Below, piece after piece: positions 37,501 to 47,259 of a stretch of DNA of 64,000 nucleotides. The DNA is from Fomitopsis serialis (Eukaryota; Basidiomycota; Agaricomycetes; Polyporales; Fomitopsidaceae). The notes under the pieces are model-generated. The model ran no database searches. It was given only the letters and a program-made list of their open reading frames with translations, and was not told where the DNA came from. Location of the stretch: assembly GCF_022376445.1 (NCBI RefSeq), contig NW_025954977.1:248001-312000 (forward strand), in the 5' to 3' direction. The position numbers were made by a program, and so were the translations under genes. How positions within the stretch are numbered: position 1 is the stretch's first letter; every line of letters starts with the position of its first letter.

Positions 37501-37849
37501 CATTCTTTCAGTGGCCGCCTTCCGTCCACTCTCATCCGCCCTCACGTCGTACAGAGGCATTGATACGAACAGAAATTGAAATGTGCAAGCCGCATCCGGA
37601 AGGACTCACAATTCTCTGGCTCAACATACCGAGCAGACACTTCACCACTTTCTCTGTATCTTGCTTTGCAAGTCCGTCAAGAGAGAGGCCCTGCCCGTGT
37701 GTGTATCCATGTGCAATGAGTTGCGCATTGATGTATTCAAGGCTCGACGTGGAGGTTGATTCCGACGACGCGCCATCGGAGAAAGGCGAACCGAGCCCGG
37801 AGAACGACACGTCAAGTGCCCAGTTAACCAGTTTCTTTGGGGTCGCCAT
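34589..37849 (-). CDS. ADIP/Msd1-type coiled-coil protein (SSX2IP homologue)
   Basis: Orthologues anchor microtubules or spindle poles (S. pombe Msd1, vertebrate SSX2IP). Exon 1 (37610-37849) starts MATPKKLVNWALDVSFSG and ends YINAQLIAHGYTHGQG...LSQRI. A 462-base intron (37148-37609) precedes DDMTRTEELTTKIRTLSYDHER. The coiled-coil part reads LRSAHQAEVKRLEKEKERM, ERWSKIADTQVKLGS, CANADVVDAADVQLRGKG, LEQAETARKEL and NEMQWVVHD, the ADIP signature. The C-terminal half is a low-complexity proline/serine/lysine-rich tail. Frame breaks occur at 35278-35280 (GGG, one base too many) and several times between about 35930 and 36110, inside DERLMQGEVGE...ELDEERKKF. Such dense breaks in a conserved coiled coil suggest poor sequence quality there, though gene decay cannot be excluded. 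Confidence 0.75.
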
Positions 37850-38167
37850 AGCGTAGCCAGCGTCCTTTGTCGCAGAGAATGGATTTAGAGAGGCGGGCCT
37901 TGCAACGAATTCATGAACAACGGCGAGGATCGGATGTGAGTTGCCAAAAGCAGCTCCCACTCGAACCGCGTCGCGGACGCGTTAGTCACGTGCATCGTGC
38001 CTCAACCGCGATGTCCGGGGCCGAGCGTTTCGTGGCATGCGGTGAGCGCTGTGGAGGAGGAGGAGGAAAGTATTCCATTGAGTCACGACATCTGGATGCC
38101 TTGGCGTTCTCGATGTGCGGCAGCGCTCAGAGTCACTAGGTGCATGATGGAAGAAGTCTGTGGTTCA

Positions 38168-38590
38168 CACTACTGTAATCATGTTGATCACCGTGCATTG
38201 CCGCCGCAGAGTCGCGCAGGGAGGACTACTTATAACAGACCATAGACCTCAAGTCCATGCATTCGTGCCATGCAGTACTGAGCTTGACTTTGCTCCAGTT
38301 CGTTGCCTGCTTCTACGGTTCTGCAGGACTTCAAGTTCGTCCCCCGAGATGTCCTCCACCAACGTGACGTCGACCATGGCGCCGAGTCAGCTTGCATACA
38401 GCTTGTTAGACTTGGAGACATCCAGACGCTGCGCTGTCGCAATCTCAGGTGGGAGCACTACCCTTTAACATGCTTATGCGCACTGACCGGCTGCAAATGG
38501 ACTAGCTCTGGCCATGTATGATTTGATTTTGTGTTTACCAGATGAAATGCGCTTGTTGTGGCAATGGTGGCCGTTTCCTAGAATGACGCT
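38168..38590 (+). repeat. Copy 1 of a dispersed repeat covering the 5' part of the DUF6533 gene
   Basis: This stretch (for example GATCACCGTGCATTGCC and AGAGTCGCGCAGGGAGGACT) recurs as an inverted copy at 41884-42180 and a direct copy at 42514-42845, with many differences. It contains the upstream region, the start and the first intron of the DUF6533 gene. Confidence 0.75.
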
Positions 38591-39600
38591 GTCTACGACA
38601 ATGTACCTCCTGTGCCGGATGGCTACATTTGCCTGGTGCATCATTGTTTGGGTGCCAGCAAGAAGTTATCTCGTGTGTCTTTTGCATTTAGTCGGCTTAT
38701 CTGAAGCTCATGAAGTCCGATACGATGGCATGATAGTTGTATGTTACAGTGGCACCATTCACCACGTCTCAATGACTCACAATTTCGTCTTCTTAGCGCA
38801 GCGGATTTACGCACAACGGAGCGCGTTTTCACGAACATAGTGAATTTCTTCCAATATATATTACCCATAGGTTAGTTCTTCCACGTTGATACGGTCCTGA
38901 ATCGACTCTGAAAGCAACGTGAGTAGCTTTTGGGTGCATGCGCATATATGCAGTCACCGCCCACTGGCACTCTAGGCACCGGAAAAGCATCAGTGTCGCA
39001 GCTTCAAGTGTCGGACTGGTGCCCGTGTTGTTAAACATAGTAATATCTCTCAACTCGTCCTTGCTGCGGGGACACGCACTGACTAACTCATCGCGGTCAG
39101 ATCGGTTATGCTCGCGAATCGACTATTCTCACCACGCAGCCTCGGCTGCCTAACGGTACCGAACTCTTCTACGAGACGAAAATGTCACTTTCTTCAGAGG
39201 TAGCATTTTCGTGAGTAACGACCGGTTCATTGTATACACTGACCAATGCCAGTACTCAATGAATTTACGACTCACTGACAGGAGTATGTCTTTCCCATTG
39301 GCGGATCCTTCAAGTTGCTCCGTGCATCACTAATGTCGCGTACATAAGTGGTCATAGCATCGCGAGCCTGCAGCATAGGTTTTGATCTCCTAGTCATCCT
39401 CATCCTATGGATACAGTGTCGTGCACATTTGCGACTTGTGCATCAGGCGAACATTGGCACGTCCATTGTTTCCTTGTTGGTAGAAGAAAGTCAGTCTCTG
39501 ACTTAGTCATGCACGTATCACTACACTGAAATATGTCTGTCCAGGTGTTCAGCTTTTCATGTGTGCTTTTGACATCCTCTCATTATCACCACCTCACTGA
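38349..39600 (+). CDS. DUF6533-type membrane protein, possibly broken
   Basis: From ATG 38349 exon 1 codes MSSTNVTSTMAPSQLAYS and ends in CAVAIS. A GT-AG intron leads to ALAMYDLILCLPDEMRLLW, which matches the start of DUF6533, a basidiomycete-specific membrane domain of unknown function. Hydrophobic segments follow (TMYLLCRMATFAWCIIVW). MRIYAVTAHWHSRH then SVGLVPVLLNIV near 38940-39045 is the LRxYAL...GLVPxxxN segment of the family. A later segment near 39395-39470 (LLVILILWIQCR) and GVQLFMCAFDILSL near 39545 would be the last helices. I could not set all the introns, and the C-terminus is short for the family, so it may be a pseudogene. Confidence 0.5.
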
Positions 39601-40383
39601 CAATTTCCGACATGTCTATCGCGTCGATGAACGAGCAGACTCTCGCTTGCGTTGAACGTTTTGGATGTGATTTTATGGCGCCTCTATGTACGTCATCTGT
39701 ACCGATGGTCTTTGTTCCTACCTGACAGTCTTCCAGAACTATGAGTGGATAATTGACAATGTGTTACTGCCGTTCGTACAACTCTCACCTGCATCGCTCT
39801 CGCTCTTACATTGTGACGCACGCAGGCTGACATCGATATTGATCGCTCGATGCCTTCTGCACCTCAAGGAAGCGGACTCGGCTTTGGCATGGTCGTCAAT
39901 CGGCGAACAACGATCCCTTGAATTCGCACACCCAGACAGGGAAGCGAGCCATGCGCCGCACAATCGGTGACCAGCTGTGCTGAAGCGGGCGAAGACGAAC
40001 CGAACACCCGCTCGGTCGAAGGTGCGTCAATGCACAAGGGAATCAACGTCATCATCTCTGAGCGTAGTCTCTCCCCGCTAGACTCTAACGAGAGAGAGAT
40101 TATGTCTGTATGATGCCGCTTGGCTTGCGTCATGCGACTTCGTAGACTTACTTACACGTAGAGTGGTTGTGAAGAAGTCGGCAATGGGCCTTGAAGCTTC
40201 TCCGAGTCAGCCGGTCGATCCAGACAAAACCGAGAAATCCACGGCGGATACCAGAACAGACCGATGTATATCACCGTAAAGAGACCAAGAATTCCCATGC
40301 TATGGTATCATAACGCTACACGCTTTTACGGCGGTAAGTCACGATGTTACTAGGAGCCCGTACAACCCGGTTTGTCATCTGTG
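39601..40383. other. No recognisable gene
   Basis: This lies between the DUF6533 gene and the ROM2 fragment. A short minus-strand frame at 40151-40298 starts with a hydrophobic helix (MGILGLFTVIYIGLFW), but nothing joins onto it. Confidence 0.4.
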
Positions 40384-41839
40384 CCTGTAAGCTCATCACT
40401 CGGTCGTCCGAAACCATGAGTATCTCGTCGCGACCTGCAGTGGATTGCGGTTGTGACTGGTGGGGTTGGAACATGTCGGCTGTAGTGACGGAGCACCATA
40501 GTCATTGAGGGATTGCCGGCTCCCATATGTGTTCTGGTTGACAGCATATTGGTTGTTCCCGTAGCCCTGTGGTATTGTTGTGGCTGCGAAGCGGAGTGGG
40601 TCGTCGAAGAAGGAGTGTCGGCGAAGAGGAGACGTAAGTTGTTGCCCTGGACGATCTGCGACATCACACCGGTCTCGACATGTCGGATCTCGACGAAAGT
40701 CGGCTCAAACGCAAGAACGTATGGGTAATGAAGAGCTGCCAAATATTAGTACACCAAGCGGGGGTCACCAGCGGCACGACTACTCACCGAACCCTGTCGG
40801 ACAGCCTTTCCAGTGGACCATGAAGTCTTTACGTGACCTCCAGCCAGTTCTGTTCACGTAGAATGCGAATTCTGATAGCTTATTGTTAACCATCTGACGT
40901 GAATTGCTGGCGCAGTGTCGCATACCATTGTAGCACAGTAGGAACTCGCTGTCCATGCGGTAGATCGCTAACAGATGCAGACCTTTCCGCTTGCGCACAA
41001 AGTCCAGCGACTGATCAGAAGGGTCAAGCAGGCCCTGCGTATCTAGCGTCTCGAGATCGACGACCTCTAGGCCATTTGCGCAGCCTACACAGAGCTTCGT
41101 CTTCAAGAAGTGGACTGAGCTCGACTGCACAGGAATGTAGAACTCCTACATAGCAATACGTGAGAAGCTTGAAAGCCGACGATGATGAGAATACATACCT
41201 TGAATACGCGCAGCATATCGTTGCCACCCTGAAACAGCTTCTTGAACGTACGCTTACTCGGGCCGCAGATGTTCTGGTCGATGGGCTCCAGGATCTTGAT
41301 GGTGCTGGACAGCGGGCCCGCCTTGACCGCACAGACGAGTGTCTTGCCCAAGCAGACACCTGCCCTGAAGAACGAGACGTGCGACGCTATCCGCTTGCCA
41401 CACTTCAAGCCAGCGAGGGGGTCCTTCGGGTCGAGGGCGTCGAGTGGGAAGGCGGTGACTTGGCGCTCTGAATACCACATTGTCAGACGGGGGTCCATGG
41501 GTCAATCAGTTGTGAGTGCGTACCGGACAGGACGACCAGGAGCTGGTAGTCCTCGAGAACATCTACCTGCGAGACGTCTTTCAGGGCAAGAAAATGCAGA
41601 GGCTCTCTCCGCGCCCAGAGGTCGGAGATGTAGACACCATCGTCCGTGCCATAGACAACTCGCTTGCCATTGCCTGTTCGCGTGTCTCATCAGCAGAAGT
41701 CCGCCAACTATCAAGACGAATCACTGACTGAAGGGGGCAGCACAGTTCACCCGCTTGGGGCCCACGAAGAATCCCTCGCTGAGCGTCACGGTCTCGAAGA
41801 CCATACTCCGCTCGTGCAAGAGGTTCTGCTGCTGCTGTA
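40384..41839 (-). pseudogene. Truncated second copy of the ROM2 CNH domain
   Basis: This segment is a close copy of 50238-51690, the 3' part of the complete ROM2-type gene. Introns are present at the same places, so it arose by DNA duplication and not from mRNA. It codes the end of the PH region (HERSMVFETVTLSEGFF) and most of the citron homology domain (FPLDALDPKDPLAGLK, EPIDQNICGPSKRTFKKLF, LDTQGLLDPSDQSLDFV, YPYVLAFEPTFVEIRHVETG). The DEP, DH and start of the PH domain are missing. The tail has a one-base loss (ACCACAGG against ACCAACAGG), so its C-terminus is out of frame. It has no start codon or promoter of its own and is bordered by DUF6533-related repeats. Confidence 0.88.
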
Positions 41840-41883
41840 CAGTAGCCCTTGATGTATCTGTGAGAATAGTAGTAGGATTGCAA

Positions 41884-42180
41884 CTGGTCAGTGTGCACAA
41901 GCATATTGGAGGGTAGTGCTCCCACCTGAGATTGTAGAGCATTGTGTGGATGTCTGTGACAAGCTGCATCGACTCGGATTCGACGCTATGATTTCGTTCA
42001 TGGAAGGCATCTCTGGGGACGAACTTGAAATACTGAGCGTAGAAGCAAGCAACGAAATACAGCAAAGTCGAAACTTACTGTGGCACGCGAGTGAAGTCTG
42101 AGGCCTGTTATGTATAAGCATTCCTCCCTGCGTGACTCTGCGGTGGCAATGCACGGCTATCATCATGAATCATGTACACT
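41884..42180 (-). repeat. Copy 2 of the dispersed DUF6533-related repeat, inverted
   Basis: Reverse complement of the 38.2-38.6 kb copy. Matching parts include AGGTGGGAGCACTACCC and the CATTGCCACCGCAGAGTCACGC region. It starts about 45 bases after the end of the ROM2 fragment. The reading frame inside is not maintained. Confidence 0.7.
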
Positions 42181-42513
42181 GGCGGTGTACTGCAGCGCTC
42201 AGGCAGCGTTGCAGATTCAGACGCGCGCCCGGGCGGCGAGAACCTCGAATGATAAATTCAGAAAATCACGAAGTGCGGAGAAGTCTAGGCGCGATGCACG
42301 CACCGTAGCCACTGTAGAACATTGTATACTCCCTGTCACGAGTTCGCGGTGTATGCGGTATGTATGTCGAGGGCAAGTCGAGGGTAATTCTGATGAGTGT
42401 TGTGCGATGGTCGGAGGGGCGGGCAACAACGGGCGCTGATACCCACGAGCCCAAGGAAACTCGAGGCCGCGTCGCACAATTGCGACTGTGCGAGTACACC
42501 GCCATGAGCATTG

Positions 42514-42845
42514 TACATGAATGATATGATGATCACCGTGCATTGCCACAGTAGAGTCGCGCAGAGAGGACTGCTTATGACAGGCCTCAGACCTATACAT
42601 TCCAGCGCCATCATAAATACCGTGACGACGTTGCTCCAGTCCAAGGATGTCTTCAAGTTCCACGAACGTGATCATGGCGTCGAGTCAATACAGCTTGTTA
42701 CAGTCACATCAACACGTTGCTATATCGCAATCCCAGGTGGGAGCACACTGACCGGCTGCGATCGTACTAGCTGTGACCATGTATGATTTCACTTTGTGTT
42801 TACCCAATGCAATGCGCTTGTTGTGGGAATACTAGCCAGCTCAGC
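42514..42845 (+). repeat. Copy 3 of the dispersed DUF6533-related repeat
   Basis: Same orientation as the copy in the DUF6533 gene. It matches the upstream region, the start region (ATGGCGTCGAGTCAATACAGC), the intron start (CAGGTGGGAGCAC) and the first DUF6533 helix (MYDFTLCLPNAMRLLWEY), then stops. It is a gene fragment, not a working gene. Confidence 0.7.
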
Positions 42846-42910
42846 GGTACAGACAGCTATTACTTGGAGCATACACACGAGCGGAACCTCGAGCGAAATG
42901 CCGAGAAACA

Positions 42911-44241
42911 CTAAAAGCAATCAATGAGACGGGTCACTTCCACCGCAACGTTGGGGCAAGTGCGCAGCATAGGCAAGCGATGCAATACGGCGTCCGTCAC
43001 CTCCTTGCCCAAGAGCATATGACCATCGCACGACATCTCGAACGTCACACGCAATCCCAGTGGGCGTGCACGGGCCAGTCGGGCCAGTCGCGTGTCGATC
43101 TCCGACCATGGCAATGGGTCAATGTCGGACGAGAATAACCGGAGGTCAAAGATGACGGAACGGAGGCGCGCGGGCTCGACGCGGGTGAGCAGTGCGGGCA
43201 CCCATGTGAACTCACTGCTGCTCATGCGCCACGGAGGAGGTAGATTTAAGCGACCGATGTAGAGGCTCGTGAGTGCGGCGTCGCGCAATGGCTCGAGGGC
43301 TGCCGGAATAAGTGCTAGGGCATACTAATCAGATGTTATATAGTACACACACAACACGGAACCTACCACGAACATTTGCTGGCATACCTTGGAATGACAC
43401 TCGAAGATGCTCCAGAGTAGTCGCCGTCGCGCGCAAGAGGGCCGCTGCATACGGGACTGCATACGCTCTCACGTACGTCCATTCTAACGAGAGCTTGCGC
43501 ACGGAGAGTTGGAACGGTTGCTGCAATAGACATGCGGCAATCAACAAGCAGTCCGGCGAACGATGCAGATGTAGCGCATCGAGTCGGATGGCGTCTTCCT
43601 CGCATAAGTGGACCTCCGAATCTTGCAACTCCTCCTCATCCGATGGATCCATCATACCCCCGCCCGTAGGCTCCGAATGGTGCCGATGACAGATACACTC
43701 GCCAGACAGGAGAACCCACGAAGTAGGCGCAGATGGTGCCGAGGGTCCGAGTCGAGGCTCACCTCCTCGAAGTACAAGGTCGTCATCTTTGGGAAGAACG
43801 CGATGAGATCCTCCACCACGCGGTCGCTGACGTCCTGCGGATCCCAGCTGACGAGGTGCAGTGTGCGAACATTGTGAAAGCATGCCAGCGAGTGCGGGAG
43901 CTTCTCATCGAGCCAACCCACTGCGTGGGACATGTGCCACTTTGACTTCGAGAACGTGATGCATTTCACGTACTGCGAAAACGCCAATAGGTGCGGAGAC
44001 GGCGATGGGTTCTCCAAGACGCGCTCGAGACGGTGAAAGTCCTCTTCGCGGCGGAACGCGGCTGAGTGGAATAGGTGCACGCGCGCTGAGGGCAGCCAGG
44101 CATGGCACGCGAGACTGCATGCCTGAAGATTCCACCGGCCGTCCTAGAGATGGCCAAGAGATGGCCTATGATCATGTCATAGAGCTCCCGTGGAAATCGT
44201 GGTGATGCATGGCCGACTACTACTCGGCTCATGTCACGCAC
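42911..44241 (-). CDS. F-box/LRR-like protein with two frame breaks
   Basis: From ATG 44241 the protein has the F-box FPRELYDMIIGHLLAI. The next conserved part, QACSLACHAWLPSARVHLF, is in another frame; one missing base near 44132-44144 explains this. A second break sits in a run of five C at 43657-43661, between IGTIRSLR and MMDPSDEEELQDSEV. The rest reads CFHNVRTLHLVSWD, FFPKMTTLYFEEV, TLEHLRVSFQGMP, an intron (about 43325-43375), and ALEPLRDAALTSLYIG to the stop at 42911. Repaired, it would be about 430 residues, as in the other F-box genes. Both breaks are of the assembly-indel type, but this is also a rearranged region where a gene could be dying. Confidence 0.68.
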
Positions 44242-45229
44242 TTATGCGAGTCGTAGTCTGTCTACCGTGGAAGTTGTGAGCAATGCACTGGGTGGCACTC
44301 GCCTCAGACACATGGAAGAGTAACTTACGGAAAACAGTCTAGTACACTGGCAGCAAACGTTCCCGACGGATGTCGTCCGACCTGCAGACGGCGACTGTGC
44401 CTCTTTGGAGGTTCAAGGGCAGTGACTAGTTTCCCGTATTGCTCTAGTAGGCAGACGACCAAACGATTGACGGGGGGAGGACGGCCGTGTCACTGTCAGG
44501 GTCGAACGGCGGCGCCGGATTCGAGAGTCTGTACCTACAGTTCCAGATAACAGTCACTAACTAACAAATGCTTCAATAGTTCAAACTCAGAAGACCCCAT
44601 ATACTTACTGAGGCTAAGTACAAAACTCTGTACAGTGTACTAACTTGACAGTGTATCCGGCTGATTACTCGTATACTAAAGCAGATCCGGTGAATTCGTT
44701 TGCACCTGTTTGGACCAGCGCTTCTGTCTACGTCTGTGGCTGAGTAAAACTCGATGTGGCCGATGCGCCGTTATGCCTCGCGCCATTTGCATTAGCCGTT
44801 ACCAAGCTGCAGTAATCTATGTCTTTTTTCTGTGTTTTATGCAGACCATCGCTACCAATTGACTGTAAGTCTGCGGAAGCGCGACGCATCCCGACTGCCT
44901 TCCCGAATACAGCAACTGGCTATTGCCTCATTGAGCTGCTTTGTAACACTACCGCCCTCCGACTCGGATCCAATCAAGTCGCTGTCCCCGCCCGCTCAGC
45001 GCATGGCTACATGCAGTGTTGCACGACGCCCTTCCCCTCTCTGCGTCTGTACCTCCTGTGTCATGCATTCTGTGCCTCTACCCCTGTCTTTGTGTTTGTC
45101 TCCCAAAATGGTAAGGCTGCCTGTTGTCTTTGTGTCGATCAGATCTAACGTGTTATTGTTATGCGTTCCACTGTATTTCTGCCCGCTGCCTGCCCGCCGT
45201 TTTTGACGTGCTGTCCCGCAACTCCCGCG
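44242..45229. other. Intergenic region, AT-rich then pyrimidine-rich
   Basis: The left half is the upstream region of the F-box gene, with no clear motif. The right half (about 44840-45220) is rich in C and T on the plus strand and may be the 5' region of the following gene. Confidence 0.4.
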
Positions 45230-45958
45230 ATGACCAACCTTCTTCTCTTCGGCTTTGTATCCCTCATCGACGGCCGTCGTTCATCACTTGAAGCGCTAAC
45301 CGCCAACGCGGTACTTCGACGTTCCACAACTACTATGCCACCTTGATCGAATGCTCGAACGGCAGCGACATTCCGGCTGAGCTGCGCGTGTACAGCCCTC
45401 CAAACGACACTGTCTTAGCTGACAATACTATTGCTTACGTCATCGCGTGTGCCTACTGTCCTTCTGCCGGCATGGCTTTGCTTGATGCTATCCAGCTCAC
45501 ACCTTTCTACGGCGATCCATCTCTCGGGGACGAATATGATCAGAGTGTTCTGTCCTTCCCGCCCACCATCATTGGCATCGGAACGGTTGCGTCCGCGTAT
45601 GATGTGCTTGCAGACGGCCAATCAAAGTCATTCCCTGTTATCGCCCATGAGCGCGTGCGCGACGAAAGTAAAACATCTACTATTCAGTAAGTGTAATTAC
45701 AACACTGTCTTCGCGCTTTCATTAAATCTCCCACTTATTAGGTGCATATACGACGCTTCGCCGCGATGGGCTACCGTTCCTGCTCCTGCCCCCAATTCTA
45801 CCATATCTTTCCACGGCCGATGCTCGCGCGTGAGTTCAGATGGTGTGTTGGGTGTCGACCTTGAGCTCATTTCTATCAACTTCAGCCCCTCTCCTGTCGC
45901 TGTCGGAGGTGGAACTCTACCCGGAGGCAGTCGATCATCGACTGCTAACACTCCTTGA
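45230..45958 (+). CDS. Unknown protein next to a Helitron remnant
   Basis: From ATG 45230 the frame reads MTNLLLFGFVSLIDGRRSS, LEALTANAVLRRST. After a one-base break near 45320-45330 it continues YYATLIECSNGSDIPAELRV, LADNTIAYVIACAYCPSAG, FPPTIIGIGTVASAY. After a 55-base intron (about 45690-45740) it reads CIYDASPRWATVPAP, ISFHGRCSRV, GVLGVDLELISI. Alternating hydrophobic strands with conserved glycines suggest a small beta-rich fold; an OB-fold is possible but unproven. It runs into the helicase remnant with overlapping frames, so it may be cargo of, or a companion to, the Helitron. I do not recognise a function. Confidence 0.5.
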
Positions 45959-46816
45959 GCTCGCCCACATGGTTGATGCTATCGGTGACGGTGAAGGTCC
46001 AGAAGTCTCTCTGCACCTCCTGCAACATGTATCCGACGACCAGCAGCTGATTGACTTCGTCTTCCCGACACATGTACTCGCCAATCCCATCGCCTGTCTA
46101 AAACATTCGATGCTTGCTCCCACCAATAGGCAGATCGACCAGTACAACAGCATTGTTCTCAGGCTCAACCACATTGACGAGACAAGCAGGACATACCTTG
46201 CGGCCGACTCTCTGAAGGAGGCAGACGACGCCGGCATCGACTCCCCCGACAGCATATCTGACTACGTCGCCCGCCAGAATCCCGCAGGTTTTCCTCCCCA
46301 CTCGTTGACCGTGAAGGTTAACGCCGTCTAACGCTTGCTGCGCAATTTCTCCCTTGACCGTGGTTTGGTCAAGAACATTTGCGTTGTTGTCATTGCGGTC
46401 GGCCCCCGTCTCGTCACAGTCCGCATTCTACGGGGTATTGCAGGTGTCAGTGTCATCGATGAAGAAGACGTCCTCATACCTCAGATCACATTCTCTACCA
46501 CCCTTTCCTCGGGCCATACACTCCTCCGTCGTCAGTTTCCTCTTGCGCTGCCGCCGGCATATGCAATGACATTCAACAGCTACTTACCAAGGGCTAACTC
46601 TTGACGCAGTGGGAGTAGACCTTATGAGACACGTGTTTTCACATGGACAGCTGTACACCGCCCTTTCGCGCATATGTCACCGTGATCACGCAAGAGTTTT
46701 GCTCAAACACGACGAATCCACTACTATCAATGTCACCTATGACGAACTTCTACTATGATGGTTTATGACTTTAATTACATTGATGTTCACTCAACCGCCG
46801 GAGCGTAGCGATGGCG
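45900..46816 (+). mobile_element. Helitron remnant: C-terminal part of a PIF1-like helicase
   Basis: The encoded sequence is the C-terminal third of a Helitron RepHel helicase. It has LIDFVFPTHVL, HSMLAPTNRQIDQYN, YLAADSLKEAD, GFPPHSLTVKVNA, RLLRNFSLDRGLVKN, FPLALPPAYAMTFNS, QGLTLDAVGVDL and, as motif VI, HGQLYTALSRI, ending DELLL at TGA 46756-46758. It is dead: there is an in-frame TAA at 46329-46331, a frame break near 46590, and the Rep and ATP-binding parts are missing. A 21-base hairpin at 46796-46816 (CGCCGGAGC, loop GTA, GCGATGGCG) is at the right place for a Helitron 3' end, but no CTRR terminus follows clearly, so the boundary is a guess. Confidence 0.75.
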
Positions 46817-47259
46817 TCCCTTGTTACAGTAATCGACCTAGGCCTACGGTCTTGAACGAAGGCCTCGCATTGCCAATTCTATACCAATCAAGGGCCGGAG
46901 AATACGTGCAGCTGGTCGGTCTATGAGTAGTATGACATTTTGTTGTCCACCGTGGCAGAGATCGCTCAGTTATAGACTGGCACGAAAGGTTCAAACGGTT
47001 CATATCATTAGTACCCAGACTCGGAGGTCCGACATAACGTACGACTCATAACGGAACGGAGACGACGGACTACTGAACGGGGCTTAAGCTGGTACATATC
47101 CCAGATCTGACAAACGAATCTCGTTGAAGCATATATCGAGTCTGACATCGCCAGAGACAATGTATGATACCAAACACCACCTGCAATACATTGAAATCAT
47201 GCCCCGGCTAGTTAATCGACGAATGTCTTGATATCGAGATAGAGATGACAGCGGTCCTC
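46817..47259. other. No recognisable gene
   Basis: Unique, moderately AT-rich sequence between the Helitron remnant and the end of the carnitine acetyltransferase gene. Confidence 0.5.

Noticed and set aside
40151..40298. 48-codon minus-strand frame with a hydrophobic start
   Set aside because: A possible membrane helix, but no further exon could be joined and no homology is recognised.
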